Source: Saccharomyces mikatae IFO 1815
Taxonomy: Eukaryota; Ascomycota; Saccharomycetes; Saccharomycetales; Saccharomycetaceae
Reading direction: 5' to 3'
Length of the DNA stretch: 64,000 nucleotides
Assembly (NCBI RefSeq): GCF_947241705.1
Contig: NC_079263.1
Location: forward strand, 186,001 to 250,000
The position numbers and the translations under genes are program-made. Positions 29,067 through 38,421 of this stretch are shown in pieces (the first letter of the stretch is position 1; every line of letters starts with the position of its first letter). The notes beneath the pieces are model-generated. The model searched no databases, was not told where the DNA came from, and saw only the letters and a program-made list of their open reading frames with translations.

Positions 29067-30683
29067 CTATAATTCACCCTTGACAGCATTGCCAGTTTTC
29101 AAATCTCTACCTGTGACCTTTAAAGCACCATCTTTGTTAATGTTGAAAATAATTTCAATGCCATCAACATTCTTGATACCTAATTCCATCAATTTCGTAC
29201 CTAAAGTATATAGTTTTTCTCTGACGACTTCAGGTTCATCGTCGGACCATTCACTTTCATCGTCTTCTTCACCACTTTCCTCTTTTGGAGCTGGCTCCAA
29301 GGTCTTCTCTTCGATATGATGGTCACCTTCATAAACGCCAATCAAGAAATCGCCTTTGGCATGTTTCAAAGTCACTTTCTTTTGTACAGGGAACGAAGTT
29401 TCAGCAAGCAATACTGGGTGGAATTCGCCCTTAGCACCAAGCAAACCAATTGCTTTCTTTAAATGTGGAGTATTGATGATAACTGGCTGCAAAGCTTCGG
29501 CTAATTCGTCAGCATCGTAATCGCTAATCAGTCTTGCTTGCAAAGCGGCACCAGATGCGGCCAACTCGTTTGGATTATTAGAAGCGTTCTTGTTCTGTGG
29601 ACCAAGGATTTCAACAGATTCTGGCAATGTATATTCCAAGTTAGTGGTCAATTTTGGAGTAAATGATACACCACCTGTTAAAAGAACAGCGTTAATGTCT
29701 AATGGATCTAATTCTGCCTTGGCAATGACAGAATCAATGAAAGAGGAAAATTGAGCAAAGACTTTGTTAGCCACCAATTCGTATCTCATTCTGTTGATGG
29801 AAGCGTGATAATCAAAACCATCGGCTAATGAATCAATGGAAATGGTAGCTGAAGTAGCATTGGATAGTGTCTTCTTAGTAATGGAAGAGTTGGCCTTTAA
29901 TTTGGCCAAAGATCTAGCATTTTTTCTTGGATTGGCTTGATACTTCTTCTGGAATTCACTAGCAAAATATTCGACTAATTCAGTGTCCAAGTTGTCACCA
30001 CCGAGGTTAAAGTCATGAGCAGTCGATAAAATAGTGAAAACACCATTACGAACGGCAATAACAGCGGCATCAGATCTGATACCACCGAAATCGGCAATAA
30101 CCACGTTAACGTCATTTTCGAATGGGAATTGCTCAGTATGAGCTAATAGAGCCGCAGAAGGTTCATTGATGAATTGAACGATTTTCAAACCAATTTTGGC
30201 GGCAGATGCCTTCAGTGCGACCTTTTGTTCCTCACTAAAGTTGGTTGGAACTGTCAATACGGCTTCCTTGACGGTGGAACCAATATAATCTTCGGCAGCC
30301 AACTTTAATCTGTTCAAATGTCTAGAAACAACTTCATCAACAGTAAGTTCTTCTTCCTTACCTTCACCTCTTGCAATAACAAACCCAACTTTACCGTCGA
30401 TCTCAACAGCTGGGGCACCGTTAGCGCATTTGCTGACATCACACTTTTCGAATGGCAAACCAATGAAGTCACGGAAATTGATGATAGTATTTTTTGGATT
30501 TCTGATCAATTGTTGTAAAGCTTGACCACCATGATATTCATCTTCACCTACGTACGACAAAGCGGATGGGATGGCACGTTCACCATCAGGATTAGCAATG
30601 ACATCAACATCGTTCTTTGGATTGATGTAGGCAATGGAAGAAGAGGTGTTACCGAAGGTGATACCGATCACGGGAGAGGACAT
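29067..30683 (-). CDS. SSZ1: Ribosome-associated Hsp70-type chaperone Ssz1
   Basis: 538 residues from the ATG at 30681-30683 (MSSPVIGITFGNTSSS); a 14-codon open extension upstream lacks an ATG. Hsp70 nucleotide-binding domain (residues 1-390) with variant motifs such as VIADFGGIRSDAAV and VLLTGGVSFTPKL. A shortened atypical substrate domain follows, with an acidic linker near EESGEEDDESEWSDDEPE. Ssz1 forms the ribosome-associated complex with the J-protein Zuo1 and stimulates Ssb on nascent chains. Codon use is strongly biased, consistent with an abundant protein. Confidence 0.97.
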   Translation of the reverse strand: MSSPVIGITFGNTSSSIAYINPKNDVDVIANPDGERAIPSALSYVGEDEYHGGQALQQLIRNPKNTIINFRDFIGLPFEKCDVSKCANGAPAVEIDGKVGFVIARGEGKEEELTVDEVVSRHLNRLKLAAEDYIGSTVKEAVLTVPTNFSEEQKVALKASAAKIGLKIVQFINEPSAALLAHTEQFPFENDVNVVIADFGGIRSDAAVIAVRNGVFTILSTAHDFNLGGDNLDTELVEYFASEFQKKYQANPRKNARSLAKLKANSSITKKTLSNATSATISIDSLADGFDYHASINRMRYELVANKVFAQFSSFIDSVIAKAELDPLDINAVLLTGGVSFTPKLTTNLEYTLPESVEILGPQNKNASNNPNELAASGAALQARLISDYDADELAEALQPVIINTPHLKKAIGLLGAKGEFHPVLLAETSFPVQKKVTLKHAKGDFLIGVYEGDHHIEEKTLEPAPKEESGEEDDESEWSDDEPEVVREKLYTLGTKLMELGIKNVDGIEIIFNINKDGALKVTGRDLKTGNAVKGEL

Positions 30684-31070
30684 CTTGTTCGTTGTTCTGG
30701 TTGTAACTGTGCTAGTAGAAATCACAATAAATTTACAGGAAATTCAAAATATGCTGTAGAGGCCAGCTTACTACAGTGGATTTCATATACCATCTTGCCT
30801 CATCATCTCTTGGAAAAAATTTCACATCGCATTCGACGAAGAAGAAGATCAATTCACGTACATAGTGACAGTTGTTTTTTACTGATCGTTGAATAATCTT
30901 ATTACGCGAAATGAGTTACGAATGGTTCGGGAAACAAACGGGAAATAAATATGAAATGGTAAGCGCTTTCATTTATATCACAGTATATCTATATAAAAAA
31001 CAAATAGATGAATGTATCTAAGTGAACCTAGGACTCCGGTATTTAAAATTTGGGGTATATCCCAACCTTT
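30684..31070. other. SSZ1 promoter and RRP3 3' flank
   Basis: 387 bases. It includes a CATCGCATTCGAC word near 30825 and AT-rich 3'-end sequence near RRP3. No additional gene is supported. Confidence 0.45.
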
Positions 31071-32576
31071 TTACCTTTCTCCCATATCCATGTTTTCTCT
31101 TGTCATCATTCTTCCTCTTCTTCCTTTACCTCTGGCAATTTTTTCCTTATTTCTTCTGTTCATTTCCATGACAACTTCCCCATTTGCCTTGTCGACCGAA
31201 TCTCTTAAAGTTAGTATAATGTTCTTGTCTACATTTTCTTTCGGTAGTTTCTTGCCCAAAACTTCTTCAATTCTTAGGATCAACTCCAAATCATATTGGG
31301 ATACCAGCGATATAGATTTTCCTGACCTACCAGCCCTTGCAGTTCTTCCCACACGATGAATGTAGGACTTTGAATCCACGGGAATATCATAGTTTACAAC
31401 TATATCTACGGATGGAATATCCAACCCTCTAGCAGCGACATCAGTGGCTACAAGAATAGACCTTTTACCTGCCTTGAAAAGATCAAGAGCACCCATCCTT
31501 TGGTTTTGATTTAGATCACCGTGCAATGCAGTGGCACTAAACTCTAACAAATTGCATAATCCTGACAATCTTTCAGCGTTGGCCTTTGTTCTCGTAAAAA
31601 TAATCATCGTTTTCCCAATGAATTCATTTAATAAATAAATTAGGTAAGTGTTCTTAAGACCACCTGGAACAACCATCAGCGTTTGCACTAATGTATCTAC
31701 AGTTTGGTATTTATTCGATACAGCACATTTCACAGGGTTTGTCAAACTGGCTCTTTGTAATTTGTCAATCTTAGAAGTCATGGTGGCAGAAAATAGATAA
31801 GTTGTTCTTTCTTGGGTTGGAATTATTTTCAAAATTCTATCAAGAACAGGCCCAAATTCCATGTCTAACAATCTATCAGCTTCATCCATAACCAGGAATT
31901 TTAGTTTTCTTAAAGAAAATCCTTTGGTGTTCTCCAAATGATCCATTAATCTACCAGGTGTAGCAATGATAATATGTGGCTTTCTCATTAAGTCTCTGGC
32001 TTGATCCATCATATTCATACCACCCACAATGCACGTGGATCTTACGCCCATCAACGATCCTAATGAGTCAAAAGTTTCTTTAATTTGTTGAGCCAATTCT
32101 CTTGTTGGGGCAAGAATACATGCATAGTATGGTTCCTGATCATGCCATAAACGATTTAAAATTGGGATGGCAAATGCAGCAGTCTTACCGGAACCTGTTT
32201 GAGCTAGTCCAATTATATCATGACCTTCCAGTGCTGGGGGAATTGACTTGGATTGAATAGGCGTGGGTTTAGAATAATTCAAGTTTTTGCATGCTTGGAT
32301 CAATTCAGGAACCAAATTTAGCTCGCTAAAGGTTTCAAAAGATTCATCCTCATTAACATTTTCGTTTTCCGTTGAAGATATCGTTTTCATTTTCGGTTTC
32401 AAAGTCTTTTTCTCTTTGACGCTAACATTTTCTTCAGAATCTGACTCTGAACCACCTTCTCTTTCTGCATCTATATGCTGTTTTTGGTTCTCAAGGGCCT
32501 TTGCCCTAATCTTTTCGGCCAAAGAAGTTAATTCATTAGCAGTCTTCTTTTCCTTCTTCTTAACAATTCCAGACAT
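31071..32576 (-). CDS. RRP3: DEAD-box RNA helicase Rrp3 (18S rRNA processing)
   Basis: 501 residues from the ATG at 32574-32576 (MSGIVKKKEKK); eleven further codons are open upstream but start without an ATG. Disordered charged N-terminus (1-80), Q motif with PTPIQ, Walker A AQTGSGKT (125-132), PTRELA, ATPGRL, DEAD (231-234), SAT (263-265), and HRVGRTARAG in the second RecA domain. The basic GRRGRMMTREN tail is typical. Nucleolar; needed for early 35S pre-rRNA cleavages. It shares a divergent promoter with SSF1. Confidence 0.97.
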   Translation of the reverse strand: MSGIVKKKEKKTANELTSLAEKIRAKALENQKQHIDAEREGGSESDSEENVSVKEKKTLKPKMKTISSTENENVNEDESFETFSELNLVPELIQACKNLNYSKPTPIQSKSIPPALEGHDIIGLAQTGSGKTAAFAIPILNRLWHDQEPYYACILAPTRELAQQIKETFDSLGSLMGVRSTCIVGGMNMMDQARDLMRKPHIIIATPGRLMDHLENTKGFSLRKLKFLVMDEADRLLDMEFGPVLDRILKIIPTQERTTYLFSATMTSKIDKLQRASLTNPVKCAVSNKYQTVDTLVQTLMVVPGGLKNTYLIYLLNEFIGKTMIIFTRTKANAERLSGLCNLLEFSATALHGDLNQNQRMGALDLFKAGKRSILVATDVAARGLDIPSVDIVVNYDIPVDSKSYIHRVGRTARAGRSGKSISLVSQYDLELILRIEEVLGKKLPKENVDKNIILTLRDSVDKANGEVVMEMNRRNKEKIARGKGRRGRMMTRENMDMGER

Positions 32577-32722
32577 TTGTGTAACTTGCTTGGTAATTTC
32601 TCTTGTCAAATATAGATATATAGTAATGAGTAGAAGCGTTATATAGTTACATATATATTTGTTAATCCTAAATGCTCATCGATCAAATTAAATTTTCTAT
32701 TCTATATCATCTCCAACGAAAG

Positions 32723-32768
32723 TGAAATTTTTCAATGAAAAAAAATGAGAAGAAGCTCATCTCATCGC
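32723..32768. promoter_or_regulatory. Shared RRPE and PAC elements of the RRP3/SSF1 divergent promoter
   Basis: TGAAATTTTTCA at 32723-32734 (RRPE) and CTCATCGC at 32761-32768 (PAC in reverse) lie in the 285-base gap between two divergent ribosome-biogenesis genes. One motif pair can serve both promoters. Confidence 0.75.
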
Positions 32769-32861
32769 AATATTTGTTTGTGATATCTGCTTTTAAGTTC
32801 GAGGAATTACTACTGATAAAGAAGGAAATATCCAGCATAGAGAAAACTCCTATAATTCAAG

Positions 32862-34229
32862 ATGGCCAAGAGAAGACAAAAGAAAAGAACACATGCTCAA
32901 ATCACGCCTGAGCAGGAACAAGGTATTCCTAAATCAATGGTCATTAGAGTGGGTCAAACTTCATTGGCAAACCACTCGTTGAATCAATTAGTAAAGGATT
33001 TCCGTCAAATTATGCAGCCACATACAGCTATTAAACTGAAAGAGCGTAAATCCAATAAACTAAAAGATTTCGTCGTTATGTGTGGGCCATTAGGTGTTAC
33101 TCATCTTTTCATGTTCACCCAATCTGAAAAGACAGGAAATGTGTCGCTAAAGATAGCAAGAACTCCGCAGGGTCCTACTGTTACTTTTCAAGTACTGGAC
33201 TATTCTCTGGGTAAAGATATTAAGAAGTTTTTGAAAAGGCCAAAATCGTTGAATAACGATGATGTGTTAAACCCACCATTGTTAGTTCTGAATGGGTTTA
33301 CCACATCAAAAAAATCTGGTGAAGATGATCAGAACGTAAATGTAGAAAAGGTTATTGTTTCCATGTTTCAGAATATTTTTCCACCTCTAAATCCGGCTAG
33401 AACTTCATTGAATTCTATCAAACGTGTATTTATGATCAATAAGGATAGAGAAACGGGAGAAATATCTATGCGTCATTACTTCATTGATATCAGAGAAGTG
33501 GAGATTTCTAGAAATTTGAAAAGGCTTTATAAAGCAAAAAACAATTTAAGTAAAACAGTGCCGAATCTACATCGAAAAGAAGACATATCTTCGTTGATAT
33601 TAGATCATGATTTAGGTGCCTACACATCTGAATCTGAAATTGAAGATGATGCTATTGTGAGGGTCGTTGATAATCAGGATGTGAAGGCAAAGCATTCTCA
33701 AAATTCCAAATCGCAAAGGACTCCAGTCGAAAAGGTTGATGATGAAGAGCATGGAAAAGAAAAAGAAGATGAAGATGAAGATGTAGAAATGAAGGAGGCC
33801 AAGCAATCAGAAACCTCTCAACCAACTCCACGTAAGAAGGCTATCAAGCTGACAGAATTAGGGCCGAGACTAACCCTAAAATTAGTTAAAATAGAAGAAG
33901 GTATCTGTTCAGGCAAGGTGTTACATCATGAATATGTTCAAAAGTCAAGTGAAGAAATCAAAGCTTTGGAAAAGAGGCACGCCGTGAAGATGAGACTCAA
34001 GGAGCAAAGAAAGAAGGAGCAAGAAGAAAACATTGCCAAAAAGAAGGCTGTTAAGGACGCCAAAAAGCAACGTAAATTGGAAAGAAGAAAAGCCAGAGCA
34101 GCAGAAGAGGGTGAAGGGGAAGACAAAGATGATACTATGAACGATGATGAGACTTCTTCTAGTGAAGATGAGCATTATAGCGACGTACCAGATGATCTAG
34201 ATAGTGATTTATACAGTGAAGTCGAATAG
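32862..34229 (+). CDS. SSF1: Brix-domain ribosome biogenesis factor Ssf1
   Basis: 455 residues. N-terminal basic stretch (AKRRQKKRTHAQ), Brix domain (about residues 25-340, with VMCGPLGVTHLFMF and RVFMINKDRETGEISMRHY), an acidic insertion, and a lysine/glutamate-rich coiled-coil tail ending in acidic residues. Ssf1 and its paralogue Ssf2 act with Rrp14/Rrp15 in early pre-60S maturation. Length is close to S. cerevisiae (453). Confidence 0.96.
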   Translation: MAKRRQKKRTHAQITPEQEQGIPKSMVIRVGQTSLANHSLNQLVKDFRQIMQPHTAIKLKERKSNKLKDFVVMCGPLGVTHLFMFTQSEKTGNVSLKIARTPQGPTVTFQVLDYSLGKDIKKFLKRPKSLNNDDVLNPPLLVLNGFTTSKKSGEDDQNVNVEKVIVSMFQNIFPPLNPARTSLNSIKRVFMINKDRETGEISMRHYFIDIREVEISRNLKRLYKAKNNLSKTVPNLHRKEDISSLILDHDLGAYTSESEIEDDAIVRVVDNQDVKAKHSQNSKSQRTPVEKVDDEEHGKEKEDEDEDVEMKEAKQSETSQPTPRKKAIKLTELGPRLTLKLVKIEEGICSGKVLHHEYVQKSSEEIKALEKRHAVKMRLKEQRKKEQEENIAKKKAVKDAKKQRKLERRKARAAEEGEGEDKDDTMNDDETSSSEDEHYSDVPDDLDSDLYSEVE

Positions 34230-34516
34230 GCAGCTCTTCAGTACCAAAATATTTCAGTTCAAAGCTGGTTATTTGTCAAAGCACGTATACTTCTTCACTT
34301 TAGATAACTTGCATACTTAATACATAAGTTTTATCAAATATAGAACACAAGTTTTTTGTGTTTAAGTTATACGTCTAAAGTCAAACATCGATCTCAGAAG
34401 ACATGTGAAAAAAAAATCTAATTTACCTTTTTTGGGCCACTTTAACTTATTATTATATGCATAGAAGGGGCTGGGACATTTCAAGAGGGTGCTTTTTCGA
34501 AGGTTGACCTACCAAA

Positions 34517-35359
34517 ATGTTATCCACAACTTGGATTTTCAAGGATATTCTATCTAGGCACCGAGTTAAGGCGTTCGATAGTTTACTTTCGAGAAAACTC
34601 CCTGTATCAAAAACAACAAAGCATCTTCAACTAGGAGAGCATTTCCTTTTCTTCTCGCCCTCATTTGATAAGCTTGATACAGATGGTTACTTCAGCTACC
34701 AAAGCCCTGCCATTCTGCTAGGGAACCCTGATTTGCATTATTGTAGAAGAATTTGGGGACAAGGAGAGATTATTCAATATTCACCCCTCCTCTTAGACCA
34801 GGAATATGCATGCCACGAATCTATTAAATATATAAAAAAACTTCGAGACGAGCATGTTGTCTGCATTGAAAGGGCACTCATGCAAACAAGCTCTGAAAAC
34901 GCGTTCAACAAATCTGGCGTTTGTTTATTAGAGAGAAGAGTGTTGATGTATACCAATTCTTTTGCCAATAAGACTACAACAAGGGCATTAACGGAAAAGG
35001 AAGATTATAGAAGCCTACTAAATTTTACTGTTACTGATATGGATATTGTAGCATATGGTCAGCTGTCTTTGAATCCGCATCGAATTCATTGGGACAGAGG
35101 ATACAGCCGCCACGTTGAGGGGTACAATGATATCATCATGCAGGGCCCCTTCTCGGTACAATTATTACTGAAATGCATCCAACCACTCCTGGACAAGCCA
35201 ATCAGACAATTGCGGTATCGCAATTTGAATTATATATATCCTAACACGACTTTAAGCATATGTCAATCCCTGAACTCCTCGGATAAAAAGTGCAAGTTTC
35301 AAATTAGGGACCTCCAGGAAACCAATCTAGTTTACTTGGTAGCTGAAGCTATCTTTTGA
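34517..35359 (+). CDS. HTD2: Mitochondrial 3-hydroxyacyl-thioester dehydratase 2
   Basis: 280 residues. Arg/Lys-rich N-terminus without acidic residues in the first 18 positions apart from D9, suited to mitochondrial import. The C-terminal part has the hot-dog dehydratase features NPHRIHWDRGYSR and IIMQGPFSVQLLL. Carries out the dehydration step of mitochondrial type II fatty acid synthesis, supplying the lipoate precursor. Confidence 0.95.
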   Translation: MLSTTWIFKDILSRHRVKAFDSLLSRKLPVSKTTKHLQLGEHFLFFSPSFDKLDTDGYFSYQSPAILLGNPDLHYCRRIWGQGEIIQYSPLLLDQEYACHESIKYIKKLRDEHVVCIERALMQTSSENAFNKSGVCLLERRVLMYTNSFANKTTTRALTEKEDYRSLLNFTVTDMDIVAYGQLSLNPHRIHWDRGYSRHVEGYNDIIMQGPFSVQLLLKCIQPLLDKPIRQLRYRNLNYIYPNTTLSICQSLNSSDKKCKFQIRDLQETNLVYLVAEAIF

Positions 35360-35682
35360 AAATGACGAAGATGTAATCTTCATAGGTAACCATGGCTGCG
35401 CGTTGCTTTCTTCTTGAAACTGTGAGTTTGGTTGGTCAACCTCAGAATACCACGAACGAGATGACCATGATATCTCGCCATCACCAGTTTGAAGGTAAAC
35501 GCATTGCGGGAGGAATCGAAAAAAGGTGAAAAAAAAAATCAAAAAGATAAAAAGTAAAGTGAAAAACGAAAAGTAGTGAATATTACTGTTGCTGCTCAAA
35601 GTGTTTTTTTGAATCTCATCCAGAGCAAACCGCATAGGAAGAAGTGCTTTTACTAAGTCAACATATACACGAGTCAAAGTGA
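35360..35682. other. HTD2-DYS1 intergenic region
   Basis: 323 bases with a purine-rich A tract near 35520-35575 just before DYS1. No RNA gene or small ORF with support. Confidence 0.45.
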
Positions 35683-36846
35683 ATGTCCAATATCAACGAA
35701 AAACTACCAGAATTATTGCAAGACGCAGTCTTGAAAGCGTCGGTTCCTGTTCCAGATGACTTCGTCAAGGTTCAAGGTATTGACTATTCAAAGCCTGAAG
35801 CCACTGATATGAGGGCAACCGACTTAATTGAAGCCATGAAGACCATGGGTTTCCAAGCTAGTTCTGTGGGCACTGCTTGTGAAATTATCGACAGTATGAG
35901 ATCATGGAGAGGTAAGCACATTGACGAATTGGACGACCATGAAAAAAAAGGTTGCTTCGATGAGGATGGGTACCAAAAGACGACTATCTTTATGGGTTAT
36001 ACTTCTAACTTGATTAGTTCTGGTGCACGTGAAACCTTACGTTACTTGGTCCAGCATAAGATGGTCGATGCTGTTGTTACTTCCGCTGGTGGTGTAGAAG
36101 AAGATTTAATTAAATGCCTTGCTCCAACTTATTTGGGTGAATTTGCATTGAAAGGTAAGTCATTACGTGATCAAGGTATGAATCGTATTGGTAATTTACT
36201 GGTTCCAAATGATAATTACTGTAAGTTTGAGGAATGGATCGTTCCAATTTTGGACAAAATGTTGGAAGAACAGGATGAATACGTACAAAAGCACGGTGTT
36301 GACTGTTTGGAAGCAAACCAAGATGTGGATTCGCCAATCTGGACTCCATCAAAGATGATTGATCGTTTCGGTAAGGAAATCAATGATGAATCATCTGTTT
36401 TGTACTGGGCACACAAGAACAAAATTCCTATCTTTTGTCCATCTTTGACTGACGGTTCGATCGGTGACATGTTGTTTTTCCATACTTTCAAAGCATCACC
36501 TAAACAACTTAGAGTAGACATTGTAGGAGACATCCGCAAAATCAACTCAATGTCCATGGCCTCTTATAGAGCTGGTATGCTTATCTTGGGTGGTGGTTTA
36601 ATTAAACATCACATTGCCAATGCCTGTTTAATGAGAAATGGTGCTGATTATGCCGTTTACATTAATACTGGTCAAGAGTATGATGGTTCTGATGCAGGTG
36701 CTAGACCTGACGAAGCAGTTTCTTGGGGCAAAATCAAGGCTGAAGCCAAATCTGTCAAACTTTTTGCTGATGTAACCACGGTTCTCCCACTGATTGTTGC
36801 TGCCACTTTTGCCAGTGGTAAACCAATCAAAAAAGTTAAGAATTAA
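35683..36846 (+). CDS. DYS1: Deoxyhypusine synthase
   Basis: 387 residues, same as S. cerevisiae. NAD-dependent transfer of the aminobutyl group of spermidine to a lysine of eIF5A. Signature segments include [47 protein letters not shown] and the catalytic loop [11 protein letters not shown], where lysine 350 is the enzyme-intermediate lysine. Strong codon bias. Essential and highly conserved. Confidence 0.98.
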   Translation: MSNINEKLPELLQDAVLKASVPVPDDFVKVQGIDYSKPEATDMRATDLIEAMKTMGFQASSVGTACEIIDSMRSWRGKHIDELDDHEKKGCFDEDGYQKTTIFMGYTSNLISSGARETLRYLVQHKMVDAVVTSAGGVEEDLIKCLAPTYLGEFALKGKSLRDQGMNRIGNLLVPNDNYCKFEEWIVPILDKMLEEQDEYVQKHGVDCLEANQDVDSPIWTPSKMIDRFGKEINDESSVLYWAHKNKIPIFCPSLTDGSIGDMLFFHTFKASPKQLRVDIVGDIRKINSMSMASYRAGMLILGGGLIKHHIANACLMRNGADYAVYINTGQEYDGSDAGARPDEAVSWGKIKAEAKSVKLFADVTTVLPLIVAATFASGKPIKKVKN

Positions 36847-37119
36847 TGAAAAAATTTGACATGAAATATTTGATATGAAAAAAAATGAATCGATTTGATC
36901 CTTTTTGCTTGAAAAGATTTGTTTTGATATAGAGATAAATAAGAAATGAACATATAATATTATCAAAAAGTATGATTGAATGTTTGCGATAAAAATGAAT
37001 TAACTGCATTTCTATAGCTGCTGATCCTGTTTGTGTGTGTCTGGCAATAAACTTGTATATATAATTTACCTACGGCGTGTGACATTTATATATTGGTGAA
37101 TAGCAGATTTTATATATTC

Positions 37120-38202
37120 TTATTGGTTACCATTACCTCTCATTTTCTCGGCGGTTAGGATATCATTGCCAATGGATTCCATCACGTTTTTCTCAATCAG
37201 CTCACCTATATTGGGATACACCATACTAGCTTCGTAAGCGCTCACTATACGTTGTTGAGTAATGCCAATTTCGCAGAACGCCAATGCTTTGATCACGTTT
37301 GCATATCGACAAATTGTTTGTCGTATACTGTTTGATATCGAGGAGTCGTTTTCGTCTGAGTATATTTGCCATGAAGATTCTTCTTCTAGTCTTGTTATGG
37401 AGGGATTTAATGATACCGCACCAGTGGGCCCAGGTGATTTACTCGAGGCATTGTTGTTGGCAGCGGGCGTGTCCCTTGCTAGGTCCATCTGAGATGTTTT
37501 CCGTAACCATATGTAACCATTTACTCCAAGAACCACAGTTATGTTACCAGGTAAATTATGGGTATGATTTTTGGCTCTAACAATTAACGAGCTTGGAACC
37601 TGGCAAAACATTCCGTTTCTTAGCTTTCCGTATTTTAGAGACCTTGTATGTAACGAAGCACTACCATCTTGGAATAATGACTGTACTTCTGCGTTCAGAA
37701 GATCTCCTTCTTTAAGGAAGCTTCTCATCTGCAGTTCGTCAGTTTCGGATTTTCTTCTTAAAATACCACCTGGTAAATTAACGGAACCCAACATAAGCAC
37801 TGCGTGTTGCTTACCACCAATGTCTACTTTCCATCTCTTATTACCCACTTCAGCAATCCTTCCCACAATGTGGTCTCCAGTTTCTGGGGCATAACGACCT
37901 TTCAATGGAATAACTGACAGCAGTCTATTGACACGGGATACCATACCGGCAACGGACGAGTAAGTCATATTATCAAGGAAATAAGTACCGTGACCCCTCA
38001 TCCAGATGGGGTCATCAGTAACCAATTCACCTGGTGTTACTATTTGAGAATCAGACTGGTCTCTAGAAGATGAGTTTACATCCGGCAAGTATACATCTTG
38101 TTCATCATCCTCGTCATCTGATATTCCTGTGTTGTTATATGATAAATTAGATGAATTTTGGAAGGCACCATTCCGTTTAGTAATTGTGATAACTTCTGAC
38201 AT
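37120..38202 (-). CDS. RRP4: Exosome cap subunit Rrp4
   Basis: 360 residues. An N-terminal variable region with an acidic stretch is followed by the Rrp4 N-terminal domain (GHGTYF), an S1 RNA-binding domain (about residues 105-190, with GDHIVGRIAEVGNKRWKVDI) and a KH-type domain (VVLGVNGYIWLRK). A cap protein of the RNA exosome that guides RNA into the barrel. It shares a 219-base divergent promoter with TRM5 that contains a PAC motif. Confidence 0.96.
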   Translation of the reverse strand: MSEVITITKRNGAFQNSSNLSYNNTGISDDEDDEQDVYLPDVNSSSRDQSDSQIVTPGELVTDDPIWMRGHGTYFLDNMTYSSVAGMVSRVNRLLSVIPLKGRYAPETGDHIVGRIAEVGNKRWKVDIGGKQHAVLMLGSVNLPGGILRRKSETDELQMRSFLKEGDLLNAEVQSLFQDGSASLHTRSLKYGKLRNGMFCQVPSSLIVRAKNHTHNLPGNITVVLGVNGYIWLRKTSQMDLARDTPAANNNASSKSPGPTGAVSLNPSITRLEEESSWQIYSDENDSSISNSIRQTICRYANVIKALAFCEIGITQQRIVSAYEASMVYPNIGELIEKNVMESIGNDILTAEKMRGNGNQ

Positions 38203-38310
38203 GTCTGTTTACCCCTCTGAGACTACGAAACGAGTCCGCCAAAGAGCACTTCTTACTGGAAGGATTTTTTTTCAGTCCTGGTTTTGATTCTCTTGTGTTT
38301 TTTCTCTCAG

Positions 38311-38318
38311 CTCATCGC
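38311..38318 (-). promoter_or_regulatory. PAC motif in the RRP4/TRM5 divergent promoter
   Basis: CTCATCGC (reverse GCGATGAG) about 104 bases upstream of TRM5 and 109 upstream of RRP4, a placement like that in other RNA-processing promoters. Confidence 0.6.
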
Positions 38319-38421
38319 TCAGTTCCGTAATGTGAAAAAAAAAAAAGAAAAAGTGAAGACCTTTTCACTGAGAAATATGTCAGTTTAAACCAGAGCTAAC
38401 GGTAAGGACAGTTTTCATTGC

